Source of the DNA: Comamonas denitrificans
GTDB taxonomy: Bacteria; Pseudomonadota; Gammaproteobacteria; Burkholderiales; Burkholderiaceae_C
Length of the DNA: 64,000 bases
NCBI RefSeq assembly: GCF_017368815.1
Contig: NZ_JAFNME010000010.1
Coordinates: 1-64,000 of the forward strand
Reading direction: 5' to 3'
A program made the position numbers and the translations under genes. A model generated the notes under the pieces. The model saw nothing but the letters and a program-made list of their open reading frames with translations. It was not told the origin of the DNA and did not search any database. Positions 29,282 through 38,080 of this stretch are shown piece after piece. Numbering within the stretch: the first letter of the stretch is position 1; each line of letters opens with the position of its first letter.

Positions 29282-30415
29282 TTAGCCGCCGATGTAGCTC
29301 ATTTCAATGCGTTTGCGCTGTACCGTGGTGGTCGGCTGGCTGGGTGCATTGCCTTGGTTTTCGGGAGCCAGGCCTTGGGTGCGCAGTTCGGAATAGCGGT
29401 CGGTGCGCTGGCCCCAAATCTGGGCAATGCGGGCGCTGATGTCGGCATCGCTGCTGCCATTGCGCAGCAGGCTGCGCAAATCCCAGCCCTGGTGGGCAAA
29501 CAAGCACAGGTAAAGCTGCCCCTCGGTCGAGAGGCGGGCACGGTTGCAACCGCCACAAAAAGCCTGCGTCACGCTGCTGATAACCCCCACCTCGCCCAGG
29601 GCCGGGTCGTGCTGCCCCTGGGCATTGGCGTAGCCCCAGCGCTGGGCGGTCTCGCCTGGGGCCGAGGGCTCTAGCGGTACCAGTGGGAATTGCGCTTGCA
29701 GCCGGGTGATGATTTCGGCAGAGGGCACCACCTCGTCCATGCACCAGCCATTGGTGGCCCCCACGTCCATGTATTCAATAAAGCGCAGCGTCACCCCGGT
29801 GCCGCGAAAATGCGCTGCCATGGGCAGGATGTCGTGCGCATTGGTGCTGCGCTTGACGACCATATTCACCTTGATGCGCTCAAACCCGGCCGCTTGCGCA
29901 GCGGCAATGCCATCGAGCACTTTGGCCACCGGGAAATCCACATCATTCATGCGCCGAAAGGTGGCATCGTCCAGGCTGTCCAGGCTGATGGAAAGGCGGC
30001 TTAAACCCGCATTTTTCAAGCTGCGGGCCTGGCGCTGCAGCAGCGAGCCATTGGTGGTGAGTGTGACCTCTAAGGGCTGCCCCTCCAAAGTGGTCAGCGC
30101 GGCCAATTGGCCAATCAGCTGCCCTAAATCCTTGCGCAGCAAAGGCTCGCCCCCCGTCAGGCGAATTTTGCCCACGCCATGGGCAATAAAAAGCCGGGCC
30201 AGTCGGGTGATCTCTTCAAAGTCCAGCAAAGCACTGCGGGGCAAATAAACGTGGTCTTTGCCAAACACCTCTTTGGGCATGCAATAAGTGCAGCGAAAAT
30301 TGCAGCGATCAGTCACGCTAATGCGTAAATCGCGCAGCGCACGGCCCCGGGTATCGCGCAGCAAGGTGGGCTGGACAGCAGGCGGCAGGGGGGAGGAGGG
30401 CAGGCAGGCAGACAT
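29282..30415 (-). CDS. moaA: GTP 3',8-cyclase MoaA
   Basis: Radical SAM enzyme that opens molybdopterin synthesis from GTP. The N-terminal 4Fe-4S motif is [13 protein letters not shown], followed by [14 protein letters not shown]. The C-terminal cluster cysteines are in [21 protein letters not shown], and the chain ends in the catalytic GG. Length is 377 residues, slightly long because of an N-terminal extension and a C-terminal Gln/Pro-rich insert. It is the first gene of the operon and the last chromosomal gene before the integrated element. Confidence 0.95.
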   Translation of the reverse strand: MSACLPSSPLPPAVQPTLLRDTRGRALRDLRISVTDRCNFRCTYCMPKEVFGKDHVYLPRSALLDFEEITRLARLFIAHGVGKIRLTGGEPLLRKDLGQLIGQLAALTTLEGQPLEVTLTTNGSLLQRQARSLKNAGLSRLSISLDSLDDATFRRMNDVDFPVAKVLDGIAAAQAAGFERIKVNMVVKRSTNAHDILPMAAHFRGTGVTLRFIEYMDVGATNGWCMDEVVPSAEIITRLQAQFPLVPLEPSAPGETAQRWGYANAQGQHDPALGEVGVISSVTQAFCGGCNRARLSTEGQLYLCLFAHQGWDLRSLLRNGSSDADISARIAQIWGQRTDRYSELRTQGLAPENQGNAPSQPTTTVQRKRIEMSYIGG

Positions 30416-30500
30416 GGCTGCCGATTGTGCCTGAGTGCTTTTTTAGTCGGAGCAAAGCCCGTAATTTTTCCAAGCTTTACTGTGCCGACTTTTGCATGGC

Positions 30501-30547
30501 TGGCCCGCCTGGCTGGACTCGAACCAGCTACCTATTGCTTAGAAGGC
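30501..30547 (-). other. Displaced 3' half of tRNA-Arg (left attachment site)
   Basis: Read on the minus strand this is a tRNA 3' half: anticodon-loop side, variable region, T arm and acceptor with CCA. It has no 5' half. Its inner 19 bases (30529-30547, TACCTATTGCTTAGAAGGC on the plus strand) are identical to 44668-44686 in the intact tRNA-Arg. The T arm differs from that of the intact gene by paired changes. This is what integration into a tRNA gene leaves behind, so it marks the left junction. Confidence 0.88.
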
Positions 30548-30604
30548 CATGGAATGAGCGTGCAACCTATTGAAATAGAGCTGTTTTTTTAAAAAAATGT
30601 GTTA

Positions 30605-30625
30605 TTGTCACCCCGTTGTCACCCG
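30605..30625 (+). repeat. Left-end TTGTCACCC direct repeats
   Basis: TTGTCACCCC (30605-30614) and TTGTCACCCG (30616-30625) lie 11 bp apart between the left attachment site and the integrase. The same boxes with the same 11-bp spacing occur at the right end (44538-44558). They may be arm-type integrase sites or operators of the integrase gene. Confidence 0.75.
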
Positions 30626-30644
30626 AGAATGAGGATTCTAAAAA

Positions 30645-31649
30645 ATGCCAACGGTCAGAAAAAGAGGCGATTTGCAGTGGCAAGCAATCGTGAAAAGACA
30701 AGGGATCGGCTTTGCCTCCAAGACCTTCACCACAAAAAAAGATGCCGAGGCCTGGGCAAAAATTACTGAAGCTGAGATGCTGCGCGGGGCTTACATTTCG
30801 AGGCGAGACGCGGAAAAAATAACTCTTGCTGAGTGCATAGAGCGCTACAAAAAAGATGTGCTGCCGGGTCTGCGGGGCGTGGGCCATGAATACATCCTGG
30901 CGCGGCTCGCGGAAGCCTTCGGAAAACTCGCGCTGGCACATATCACCCCCGCCAAGGTCGCCGCACATCGTGATGCGCGGTTGCGTGCTGGGCGCAGCCC
31001 CAGCACGGTTAAAAAGGAGTTGGCCAAGCTCTCCGTTATTTATAAACTGGCCGGCCAGGAATGGGGCATTGCCGGGCTTGAGAACCCGGTTTTGAATGTG
31101 TCCAGGCCAAAAGAAAAAAACAGCCGCACCAGGCGGCTAGAGAATGGAGAGCTGGAGAAGCTGCTGGCGGCTGCGCCCAAGCCTGTCGAGTTGCTCATCC
31201 GCTTGGCGCTTGAAACTGCGGCGCGGCTGGGTGAGCTGCTGGCCCTGGAGTGGCGCGATGTGGACAGCGCCCGGCGCGTGGCCCTGCTGCGTGGCGTTGG
31301 TGGGCGTGGGACGAAGAACGGGGACGATGTGAGGGCTGTTCCCCTCTCCAGCGCTGCCCTGGTCGTCCTGCAGGAGCTGCAGGCGCTACCCCTGAGCATT
31401 GACGGGCGCGTTTTTTATTGGTGGGCCGGTTCCGATAGCTTTAACAAGCCATGGGCGCGGCTTTGTAAAAAAGCGGAAATCGAGGATTTGCGATTCCATG
31501 ACCTACGCCATGAGGCAACCTCGCGCCTATTTGAAAAAGGGGTTTTCGAGGGCGTGGAAGTGGCCGCAATCACCGGGCACAAAACGCTGCAGATGCTCAA
31601 GCGCTACACCCACTTGAGGGCGGCGGATCTGGCGCAGAAGCTGGGCTAG
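30645..31649 (+). CDS. int: Tyrosine recombinase integrase
   Basis: Site-specific recombinase expected to integrate and excise the element at tRNA-Arg. The 334-residue protein has a short N-terminal arm-binding region, a SAM-like core-binding domain (about 60-150) and the catalytic domain. Catalytic residues are Arg194 (ETAARLGELLAL), Lys224, His285 and Arg288 (HDLRHE), His312 (TGHKT) and Tyr321 (KRYTHL), so the set is complete. GAGG precedes the ATG. It lies about 100 bp inside the left junction and reads into the element. Confidence 0.95.
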   Translation: MPTVRKRGDLQWQAIVKRQGIGFASKTFTTKKDAEAWAKITEAEMLRGAYISRRDAEKITLAECIERYKKDVLPGLRGVGHEYILARLAEAFGKLALAHITPAKVAAHRDARLRAGRSPSTVKKELAKLSVIYKLAGQEWGIAGLENPVLNVSRPKEKNSRTRRLENGELEKLLAAAPKPVELLIRLALETAARLGELLALEWRDVDSARRVALLRGVGGRGTKNGDDVRAVPLSSAALVVLQELQALPLSIDGRVFYWWAGSDSFNKPWARLCKKAEIEDLRFHDLRHEATSRLFEKGVFEGVEVAAITGHKTLQMLKRYTHLRAADLAQKLG

Positions 31650-31677
31650 GCCAATGGATGCAGCAACGTGCTGGGCG

Positions 31678-31854
31678 TCATCGTTCGGCGGCTTGTTTTA
31701 GTGCCTTTCGGATGCCGTCACTGACGTTGCCGTTGCCCAGCTTTGCCGCGATGGCAAGACTTTCGGCATCCAGATAGACCTGAACGCGCTTGCCGCCGAC
31801 ATCGGCCGGGCGGCCAACGGGGCGCTTCTCCGGGGGCTGTTTAGTGTCTGGCAT
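31678..31854 (-). CDS. Small ribbon-helix-helix DNA-binding protein
   Basis: A 58-residue protein whose basic N-terminus (EKRPVGRPADVGGKR) is followed by a CopG/Arc-like beta strand VQVYLDAES and two helices ending VSDGIRKALKQAAER. This is a typical antitoxin or plasmid regulator size. The start ATG at 31854 overlaps the preceding gene by 14 bp. It is the last gene of the module behind the palindromic promoter at 32412-32455, which makes autoregulation plausible but unproven. Confidence 0.7.
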   Translation of the reverse strand: MPDTKQPPEKRPVGRPADVGGKRVQVYLDAESLAIAAKLGNGNVSDGIRKALKQAAER

Positions 31855-32083
31855 TGCGAGCCTCGATATAGATGTCGCCGGCTTCACGGGCGACACGCGC
31901 CGCTTGCAATATGTGCACCGGCAACAGTGGAGATGGCTGCTCGATACACTCGCCATCGAATGCGCCCGGCTCGCCATCAACGGGAGAGAACTTGAATACC
32001 CAGCCATCACAGTGAGTAGCTGTTGCGGATTCAATGTCGATGGACCAGCGAGAACGCCAGCCACGATTAGGGTGATTTGCCAT
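31841..32083 (-). CDS. Hypothetical 80-residue protein
   Basis: I do not recognise a named family. The protein is 80 residues with a Trp/Arg-rich start (GWRSRWSIDIES), a central acidic portion and a helical C-terminus (ILQAARVAREAGDIYIEA). GAGGA precedes the ATG with good spacing, and the gene overlaps the ribbon-helix-helix gene by 14 bp, supporting expression as a pair. A toxin role next to an RHH protein can be imagined, but nothing in the sequence shows it. Confidence 0.6.
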   Translation of the reverse strand: MANHPNRGWRSRWSIDIESATATHCDGWVFKFSPVDGEPGAFDGECIEQPSPLLPVHILQAARVAREAGDIYIEARNARH

Positions 32084-32095
32084 GTAATCCTCGAT

Positions 32096-32119
32096 AAAAA
32101 AAAAGCCCCTTTCGGGGGC
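32096..32119 (-). terminator. Terminator between the two genes at 32126 and 32083
   Basis: On the minus strand GCCCC (32119-32115) pairs with GGGGC (32109-32105) around a 4-base loop and runs into nine U residues (32104-32096). It stops transcription after the 73-residue gene and only 13 bases before the next start codon, so it may act as an attenuator for the downstream pair. Confidence 0.82.
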
Positions 32120-32125
32120 GATTTG

Positions 32126-32347
32126 TTATTCAGGGCGCGGGCCACGCGTAGCTTTCGGCTTATTCAGCCACGCAAGCTGTTCGCGCTCCAGTCTAGTCGA
32201 TTCATGGTGAGTAGCCATTCCGGCGCTGAACCCTTCGTCGTAATCTCGACGGCTCTGACCACCAGCCTTGCGATTGGCTGGCTTGTAGTTATTTGTGCTG
32301 CCGTAGTTGTTTCCATGGTTGAAGCCGATTTCGTAGGACTTGCTCAT
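32126..32347 (-). CDS. Hypothetical 73-residue protein
   Basis: A small hydrophilic protein rich in Asn, Gly, Tyr and Arg (FNHGNNYGSTNNYKPANRK) with DYDEGFSAGMATHHES in the middle. I do not recognise it. GGAGAAG lies before the ATG at 32347. It is the first gene after a near-consensus promoter with a palindromic operator and is followed directly by a strong terminator, so it is probably the most highly expressed gene of this end of the element. Confidence 0.6.
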   Translation of the reverse strand: MSKSYEIGFNHGNNYGSTNNYKPANRKAGGQSRRDYDEGFSAGMATHHESTRLEREQLAWLNKPKATRGPRPE

Positions 32348-32411
32348 TTTCTTCTCCAGCCCCTGTTATCCCCGAGGCGCGGTTGGTAGCGATGTGCTAT
32401 CCATGGACTTA

Positions 32412-32455
32412 ATTATATACACACAAAACTAGGTGTCAAGCATTTTGTGTGTATA
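32412..32455 (-). promoter_or_regulatory. Sigma-70 promoter overlapped by a 13-bp palindromic operator
   Basis: On the minus strand TTGACA (32439-32434) and TATAAT (32417-32412) are spaced by 16 bp. Both are perfect consensus hexamers. Inverted arms of 13 bp (32416-32428 and 32443-32455; core ATACACACAAAA / TTTTGTGTGTAT) are separated by 14 bp. They cover the -10/spacer and the region just upstream of -35. A dimeric repressor bound here would block the promoter of the 32347 gene. Confidence 0.88.
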
Positions 32456-32576
32456 AAACTAAATATTTTTCATCAACCAGGGAATCCGAAGAAAGCGATT
32501 GTTCTGTCAGCCTTCCGGGCGGCCAGAATCAACCGCTAAATCCGAATACCCGAAGTTTTTACCGAGTAGGGCCCAA

Positions 32577-33050
32577 CTAGTGCAGCCACAGGTGCGGGCA
32601 ATGTCTGCCGGACAACTTGTCGGGGCCCCTGGTAATCTCGACCTCGCCCGCTACCACGCGGCAAAACGACGCATCAAAAACCAGCCGCTGGCCTGGCTGG
32701 GGCACCTCCAGAACCTGGCCGAGGGGGTGGAGCAGATGGCAATACGTGATCCAGCGCTGCAGGCGGTACGCAGCCCCGGTCTTGACGATCTGCCGCGTTT
32801 GGCATACGCCATCGCCCCCAGGGTCTGGTACATCAAGATCGCGCGGTTGGAGCCCCTGGGCGATGGCCTGCCAGCTCAGGCCTGGTAGCCAGAGGGGCCA
32901 GCCGTGCAAAACGGCCATATCGACCCCACAGCATTCGAACCCGCTGACGCTGGCCGGGGTGCGCCGGGCCAGCAGCACCCGCCCAAGGAACCGGCGGCGG
33001 GCCAGCTCAACGGCGGTCACGCCGGGCAAAAGCTCAAAGGCGACAGGCAT
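32577..33050 (-). CDS. Hypothetical 157-residue protein
   Basis: I do not recognise a family. The protein starts MPVAFELLPGVTAVELARRR and has several Cys/Trp/His positions (GFECCGVDMAVLHGWPLWLPG, and a C-terminal HCPHLWLH). The start ATG shares its A with the TGA of the preceding gene (TGATG), a translational-coupling arrangement, and that is the main support for reality. GC content is high compared with the element's mobility genes. Confidence 0.55.
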   Translation of the reverse strand: MPVAFELLPGVTAVELARRRFLGRVLLARRTPASVSGFECCGVDMAVLHGWPLWLPGLSWQAIAQGLQPRDLDVPDPGGDGVCQTRQIVKTGAAYRLQRWITYCHLLHPLGQVLEVPQPGQRLVFDASFCRVVAGEVEITRGPDKLSGRHCPHLWLH

Positions 33051-33394
33051 CACTTCTTACCGCCCTCTCTCCAAGCGTTGCGCACGGGCTCGGGTTTGGT
33101 TTTTTTAGAGTCGCGGCCCACTGCGTAAACGTTTTGACCTGCTTTTGGTGGTGGCGGTGGTGGTGGTGATTGAAAACCGCCGGTGCCCCCCGTCGTCATG
33201 GTCTTCGCTCTGCTGGCGGCGCTCCCACCAGCACCAGCAGCACCAGGAGGAGGGGGAGGGGGAGGGGTGCCCCCGCTGGGGGCCCCAGTGGTCTTACTGG
33301 CTGCGCTGGCGGCACGGCCAGCAATTGCGTTTTTGGCGGCTTTGGCAGGAAGGCCAATAGAGGCGAGAGTTGCTATTTTTCCAAAAAGTCCCAT
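33050..33394 (-). CDS. Hypothetical proline-rich small protein
   Basis: A 114-residue protein with a short amphipathic start (MGLFGKIATLASIGLPAKAA), a low-complexity Ala/Gly/Ser linker with two polyproline runs of seven residues, and a basic C-terminus. AAGGAG stands 10 bases before the ATG. It is the middle gene of a three-gene operon (33686 to 32577). Polyproline runs suggest a need for EF-P in translation and possible interaction with SH3-like partners; function unknown. Confidence 0.65.
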   Translation of the reverse strand: MGLFGKIATLASIGLPAKAAKNAIAGRAASAASKTTGAPSGGTPPPPPPPGAAGAGGSAASRAKTMTTGGTGGFQSPPPPPPPKAGQNVYAVGRDSKKTKPEPVRNAWREGGKK

Positions 33395-33410
33395 TTTTAT
33401 TACTCCTTTT

Positions 33411-33686
33411 TTAGTTGCTGGTGAATTGGTGGGCGTGAAGGCGCAGCATTGTTGTTTTATCTTTTAAATTAAGAGAGTTCCATTTATAAATTTCATAAAT
33501 TCCCGCATCCTCTAGTAATTTCCCGGCTTGGGCGGCGGCGGCTTCAATGGCGTGATCGCGGCTGGGAAATAATACTTCGTCTGGGAAATCGTGAAATGAA
33601 AAATAATACCAATCGTTATCAGTTTTCCAAAAATAAAAACCCACGCCAATTAGAGATTCTTCAAGTTTTTTATTAACGAGATTCAT
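33411..33686 (-). CDS. Hypothetical 91-residue protein
   Basis: A small protein with aromatic-rich beta-like stretches (GVGFYFWKTDNDWYYFSFHDFP) followed by a helical segment (RDHAIEAAAAQAGKLLEDAG). I do not recognise it. The ATG at 33686 begins the compositionally distinct AT-rich part; the frame continues upstream through a GC-rich non-coding stretch, which I exclude. It is the first gene of the 33686-32577 operon, 16 bases ahead of the proline-rich gene. Confidence 0.65.
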   Translation of the reverse strand: MNLVNKKLEESLIGVGFYFWKTDNDWYYFSFHDFPDEVLFPSRDHAIEAAAAQAGKLLEDAGIYEIYKWNSLNLKDKTTMLRLHAHQFTSN

Positions 33687-33689
33687 GAT

Positions 33690-33897
33690 ATTTTTTGTTC
33701 CTAAGCGGTTGAAAAATTGGCTGTTTGGCTGTCCGAGGGCGTGCCCCCTTGGGGGCTGGCCCTGGATGTTTGCCAGTCTCGAAGAGTCTGGCGGCTGTTT
33801 GCGATAGGGATCGTTAGGCGGCTTCGCCGCTCGAAACCCCGCAGGGGGTTCGACCCGCAGGGCCAGAGCCCGGGCCGAAGGCATCGCCCGAGAATCT
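33690..33897. other. GC-rich intergenic region with inverted repeats
   Basis: About 200 bp with no gene I can support. It contains GCCCCC/GGGGGC, GGCGGC/GCCGCT and an ACCCC/GGGGGT hairpin. The 16-mer GGCTGTTTGGCTGTCC (about 33718-33733) recurs at about 41401-41416. GC content jumps sharply relative to genes on either side. It may be a remnant or a cis-acting site of the element. Confidence 0.5.
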
Positions 33898-34083
33898 TCA
33901 TTTAACCCCCTGCGAATCAATTAATTTATTAATTTGCTGCACATGCTCCACCTGCTCGGGCGTGTCATTTGATCGGCTAATAAACACAATTAACGCCAAA
34001 GTAATGACCACTGAATAAAAAAAGAAAAAAGTTAATGCCCCGCCTAAAGTGACTTTTGCCAATGCGCTCATAAGTTTTTCCAT
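33898..34083 (-). CDS. Small single-pass membrane protein
   Basis: A 61-residue protein with one long hydrophobic segment (LTFFFFYSVVITLALIVFI) at about residues 16-34 and a charged C-terminal tail. AAGGGTC precedes the ATG. It follows the relaxase gene but is separated by a terminator and by a conserved hairpin leader (34110-34152) also found before another small membrane gene at 40818. The role is unknown; entry exclusion or helper-system interaction are possibilities only. Confidence 0.6.
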   Translation of the reverse strand: MEKLMSALAKVTLGGALTFFFFYSVVITLALIVFISRSNDTPEQVEHVQQINKLIDSQGVK

Positions 34084-34109
34084 GATGACCCTTTAAAAAA
34101 GTTACTGAA

Positions 34110-34152
34110 CGGCGAAAAGTGCCGCTGACCTCCTTCAGCATTTCGCGGACAT
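34110..34152 (-). promoter_or_regulatory. Hairpin leader element, copy 1 (Shine-Dalgarno-like AGGAGG in loop)
   Basis: On the minus strand GCGAAA (34146-34141) pairs with TTTCGC (34017-equivalent arm at 34117-34112), enclosing GCTGA (34139-34135) paired with TCAGC (34128-34124) around the loop AGGAGG. The leading ATGTCCGCGAAATGCTGA could be a five-codon leader peptide. A second copy at 40836-40879 occupies the same place before another small membrane protein gene. Confidence 0.65.
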
Positions 34153-34211
34153 GGTGCGGTCTTAATCATCGTTAAATAAGAATGGATTTATTTATGAGTT
34201 TGTGATAAACA

Positions 34212-34259
34212 CAAAAAAATATAGCACTAAAACAGGCTGTTAAGCGTGTTTTGGTGCTA
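34212..34259 (-). terminator. Terminator of the relaxase operon
   Basis: Arms TAGCACTAAAACA (34222-34234) and TGTTTTGGTGCTA (34247-34259) pair at 12 of 13 positions. On the minus strand the hairpin runs into TATTTTTTTG. It lies 55 bases beyond the relaxase stop codon. Confidence 0.85.
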
Positions 34260-34313
34260 TCTTGTGATTTACTAATGCAGTTTTATGAAATGTGCAAGTA
34301 TTATTTTACGATG

Positions 34314-37300
34314 TCACATTTCCATTTCTCTGCCCTTGCTGGGGGTTGGTGCTGGTGCTGGTGCGGGCGTGGGGGTCGGCGTTGGCGTGGGGGCTGCTGT
34401 GGCCCCTTGACTGGCCTTGCCCTCAAGGGCTGCACGTGTGGCCTCTCGAAGCTGGGCGGCCTCATGGGCGGCTCCCAGCTTCGCCCTGATCGCCTCCTGC
34501 GTGGTGGCCTTGCGGAAGCCTTCGGCGTTGAAGCTTTTATAAATGTTGTCCTGGGCCTTGGCCCAGGCCTTGGCGGCGCTGCCGGTTTCCTTGCTGTTCA
34601 TGCGCTGGCGCAGCTCGTCCCGATCCCGGCCCGCCATGCGCTGGCCGGTGGTTTCGCGGCTGATGAGCACCTCGGTTTTTTGGCCAACTTTGAACCCCAA
34701 AACCTTTACATCACGTTGCACCAGGGTCGCGGTTTTGGTCGTCATGCCCAGGGTTTTGGCCTGGCGTAGCTGCACCTGGCGGGGGCCTGCGCCGTGTAAG
34801 CCCTGGTGATAGGTGCGCCCGTCCTTGTATTGCAAGTAGCGCTCCCCCTGGCTATCGAATTTGTAGCTGGCCTTGCCTTTTTCGATGTCCTTGGCAATCT
34901 TGGCGGGCGTGGGCATTTTGCCCTTGGTGTCGAGGGCTGACCTGGCAAGCTGTGCGTCTTTCGTGCGTTCTGTGTGGCTGCGGCGGTCTGGTTTTTGCTC
35001 TTGTGCGCGATCCTGGAAACGTGGCCCAAGCTGTTCGCGGATGCCCTGGCCCAAGGCCTTCAGCGGGTCGGGGTGGCGGGCCTCAAGTGCCCGGCGCTGC
35101 TCCTGGCCGTAGGCCTTGGCCTGGGCTTCTTGGCGTTCCGCGAACCTCTCCCAGCTCTCTTGAGCGGTGGCGGGGGCTGGCTCTTTTTGGAGTTCTTGGG
35201 TAGCGGGTTTGCCCTGTTGCTGGTCTGCAAGCCGGTCGCGGCGGTTTTCCACGGCTTCGGCTACCAGGTGCGCGGCCTCCAGCCTCTCGCTGGCGCGGTC
35301 GATTTGGCCCTCATCGCCAAAGCGCTGGGCGTGGTCGTACTCGGCCTTTGCGGCCTTCAGCTCCTCGGCGGCGCTCTTTGCGTCACGCTCGATCTGCTCG
35401 GCGCTGTCCCGGCTCTCCCGGTCGTTGCCTGGCCCTGCATCAGCCTGCTGATAGTCTGTTGAGCTGTCCTTGTCCCGGTTGCGACTCATTTCGGATTTCA
35501 GCTCGTCGCGCTGGGCCTGGGTGTGGTGGTAGCTCATGCTTTCGCGGTGGCGCGATGCCCCCACGTAGGCCAAGCTGCGGTCGGTCATTGCGGAATCGTG
35601 CGCTATGTGAGCACGATCAACAGTTACGCCCTGGCTTTTGTGGACGGTCGCGCCATAGGCGTGGTCGATCGCCTGGTACTGCTTTTCGGTAATCTTGACC
35701 TCCCGCCCGGTTTCGTCCTGGCGAAGGGTCAGGCGGCCTTCGGCGGCGGCTGTGACCTGCCACGTTTGGCCGTTTTTCAAATCGAGAGAACGATCATTTT
35801 TTAGGGTAATTACCCGATCACCCACGGCGAAATTTTTAGTTTTTTCTGTGGCCTCTTTGCTGGTTTTTGTTTTGAATGTGTGGTCTTCCCCCTTCAAAAG
35901 CCCCTTTTCTCGCGCCATCTCCCGCGCGGCGTTATTGATAGCCGCAACATCTGCCCGTCGGCCAGCAAGGGCAATACTTGTTTTGCCCTCGGCCAAATCT
36001 TTGACCACCTCGCCCGCCATGGCCTGGCGCAGCTTCTCGGGGTCGGCGTGTTCCCTTAAATACCCTTGCTTTTCCATTATTTCGATTGCCCGGCCTGCCT
36101 GGCCATCCTTGAGGGCGTGAACCATCTCACGGTCGGGGGCGGCGTGCTGCCGCCGGATTTCGTCGATTTTGGCGGTGGCGGCGCTGGCTGCCCCCATTGA
36201 TCGCATCGCGCCACCTGCGTCAATAGGCTGGAGCTGCCGGGTATCGCCCACCAGTACCACCTTGGCCCCGGCGGCCTGGGCTCGATCGGTTAGCTTGGCC
36301 ATCAGGCGGCTGCCTGTCATGCCCGCCTCGTCCACGACCAAAACGGACTTTTCATTTAATTGCAGCTCGCCTTTGTCGATTTTGTTAATGGTGCTGTGAA
36401 TGGTGTCGCTGGCAATGCCGCTGCCCTCGGCAAGCCCGGCGGCGGCTTTGCCCGAGGGAGCGCAGCCAAAAACTTGACTACCGCCAGCCTCCCAGGCCTC
36501 GCGGGCTGCGCCTAGCATGTAGGACTTGCCAGCCCCGGCTACACCTTCAACCACGGCAAAATTGTTTTTGCTGTCGGTAATCGTTTTTAAACAATTTGCC
36601 TGCTGGGTTGATAATTCTTTTTTCTCAATAATTGATTCCACGTCGGCGGCGTGGGCCTGGCTTGGCCCCCTGGATTCTTTAAAAGCGTAGCTGTGCAAGT
36701 CTTTTTCGATTTCCAGCATTTCGCGCGAAGTCCAGCGTTCTCCTCCCTCCTGGTCGTAGAGTTTGACCAGCTCGCCCGAGTTCTCCAGCTCGCGCAGCTC
36801 TTGCAAAGCGCTGCCAATATCCTGCCCGGTGATTTGCGCACGTTCAAACGCTGCGCGGTGTAGCTGTGTTTGAGTTAGCGTGCTGGCCTGGTCAAAGGCG
36901 GTGGCGGTTAAGGGCTGGATTTCTTTTTCTGCAGGCTGGCGGTTCAAAAGGTCTTCGGTTTTGAAATTGTGTTTTGTAGCCGTTTCCTTAGCCAAATTAA
37001 AAGCCTCTTCGCGTGGTTTTTCTGTTTTTTTATCGCGGGTTTCGACTTGGTGAATATCTCGGGCTTTTTCCGATTTCATCCCGGTTTTTGCTTCGCGTTC
37101 GGCAATTTGGGCTGAACGAGTGGATAACTCTTTTTCTAAATCTTTTGAAAAACCCTCGATGCGGAAAGATTTCCCGTCTTGCTCAATTGAAAACCCCATT
37201 TTCTCCAGCTCTCGCGCCATTTCCACGCGATAAGCTGTTCCAATTGCGTGGGTGTGGGCGGCCCGGAAATCTACCCGTTTGCCATTATCTGAGACATTTA

Positions 37301-37841
37301 AAACAACTGCATGGGTGTGCAAATGCGGTTCACCTGCCCTATTAGAACTGTGCTCAAAAGTGGCTGCAGCAATTTCTCCGTGGGCGACTTTAAATTCTCC
37401 TGCGTGGCCTTCCCGCTGAACAAATGCGCCGGATTGCTCGGCATATTTAAGAGCTGATTCAATGGCCTTTTGGTGGGCGGCGCTAATCTGTTTTTGCAAT
37501 TCCGGCGGTGCGCTGGCCCATGCGATAGAAACCGATTTTGGAGCGCTAAAAGTTAAATCATAGCCCGGTTTATGTCGTTCGTCCCCGGCGTTATTAGAAA
37601 GTGCCTGACCTGTTTTTGGGTCAAACCCTCTTAGGCCACGCTGCATTTCCCCTCGATGAACTAATTCATTAGCAAAACCGCGTTTTTCTGCATAGCTTCC
37701 AATCCATTTACCCATTGGCTCATCATGCTGGCGAGTGGTTTCTTTTTCATTTGGATTTTCTTTGCCCAGCTGATAGCCTTCATAATATGCGGCGATTTTG
37801 GAAACCCCGCCTTCGGCATTAATACTTTTAAAAGACAGCAT
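34314..37841 (-). CDS. MobF relaxase/helicase (TrwC/TraI-like)
   Basis: Conjugative relaxase that nicks oriT, stays covalently bound to the 5' end and unwinds the plasmid strand. The 1175-residue protein has N-terminal tyrosines Tyr19-Tyr20, three-histidine metal motif at His173, His175 and His177 ([11 protein letters not shown]), a RecD-like helicase with Walker A GVAGAGKS (433-440), Walker B DEAG (504-507) and GDTRQLQPI, and a long Gln/Glu-rich C-terminus ending in about 10 Thr/Ala-Pro repeats. AAAGGA precedes the ATG. It is last in an operon after the RHH and 77-residue genes. Naming it trwC or traI is a class-level analogy. Confidence 0.94.
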   Translation of the reverse strand: MLSFKSINAEGGVSKIAAYYEGYQLGKENPNEKETTRQHDEPMGKWIGSYAEKRGFANELVHRGEMQRGLRGFDPKTGQALSNNAGDERHKPGYDLTFSAPKSVSIAWASAPPELQKQISAAHQKAIESALKYAEQSGAFVQREGHAGEFKVAHGEIAAATFEHSSNRAGEPHLHTHAVVLNVSDNGKRVDFRAAHTHAIGTAYRVEMARELEKMGFSIEQDGKSFRIEGFSKDLEKELSTRSAQIAEREAKTGMKSEKARDIHQVETRDKKTEKPREEAFNLAKETATKHNFKTEDLLNRQPAEKEIQPLTATAFDQASTLTQTQLHRAAFERAQITGQDIGSALQELRELENSGELVKLYDQEGGERWTSREMLEIEKDLHSYAFKESRGPSQAHAADVESIIEKKELSTQQANCLKTITDSKNNFAVVEGVAGAGKSYMLGAAREAWEAGGSQVFGCAPSGKAAAGLAEGSGIASDTIHSTINKIDKGELQLNEKSVLVVDEAGMTGSRLMAKLTDRAQAAGAKVVLVGDTRQLQPIDAGGAMRSMGAASAATAKIDEIRRQHAAPDREMVHALKDGQAGRAIEIMEKQGYLREHADPEKLRQAMAGEVVKDLAEGKTSIALAGRRADVAAINNAAREMAREKGLLKGEDHTFKTKTSKEATEKTKNFAVGDRVITLKNDRSLDLKNGQTWQVTAAAEGRLTLRQDETGREVKITEKQYQAIDHAYGATVHKSQGVTVDRAHIAHDSAMTDRSLAYVGASRHRESMSYHHTQAQRDELKSEMSRNRDKDSSTDYQQADAGPGNDRESRDSAEQIERDAKSAAEELKAAKAEYDHAQRFGDEGQIDRASERLEAAHLVAEAVENRRDRLADQQQGKPATQELQKEPAPATAQESWERFAERQEAQAKAYGQEQRRALEARHPDPLKALGQGIREQLGPRFQDRAQEQKPDRRSHTERTKDAQLARSALDTKGKMPTPAKIAKDIEKGKASYKFDSQGERYLQYKDGRTYHQGLHGAGPRQVQLRQAKTLGMTTKTATLVQRDVKVLGFKVGQKTEVLISRETTGQRMAGRDRDELRQRMNSKETGSAAKAWAKAQDNIYKSFNAEGFRKATTQEAIRAKLGAAHEAAQLREATRAALEGKASQGATAAPTPTPTPTPAPAPAPTPSKGREMEM

Positions 37842-37843
37842 AT

Positions 37844-38077
37844 TTAATCCTTTACTTTCTCTTTTAAAACCTTTTTAATAATAGGTTCTAAATCGTCAAT
37901 GGTTAATTTGTGTTTTTGCAAGATATTTAAAACTTTTTCTGCCCGGCCTTCTTTCTCGGCTTTCATTTTGATTTTATATCTCTGGATTTCTATATCTAAT
38001 AAATGGGCCTGATATATCAAATCATCGCGTTTTCGGGCAACTGCATTTAAATCGTCGAAGGAAATAATTTTGTTCAT
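37844..38077 (-). CDS. Small helical protein upstream of relaxase
   Basis: A 77-residue, Lys/Glu/Ile-rich, probably coiled-coil protein ([40 protein letters not shown]). AGGAT precedes the ATG at 38077 and only short gaps separate it from its neighbours (RHH gene upstream, relaxase downstream). It resembles the oligomerisation part of H-NS-like proteins in length and charge, but no DNA-binding tail is present. An accessory role in relaxosome formation is an inference from position. Confidence 0.6.
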   Translation of the reverse strand: MNKIISFDDLNAVARKRDDLIYQAHLLDIEIQRYKIKMKAEKEGRAEKVLNILQKHKLTIDDLEPIIKKVLKEKVKD

Positions 38078-38080
38078 AAT

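Noticed and set aside
30501-30547. A second functional tRNA at the left end of the element
   Set aside because: Only the 3' half is present; no D arm or 5' acceptor strand lies next to it.
32499-32888. Plus-strand frame opposite the 32577-33050 gene
   Set aside because: The minus-strand gene has a coupled TGATG start with its operon; the plus frame has no ribosome site.
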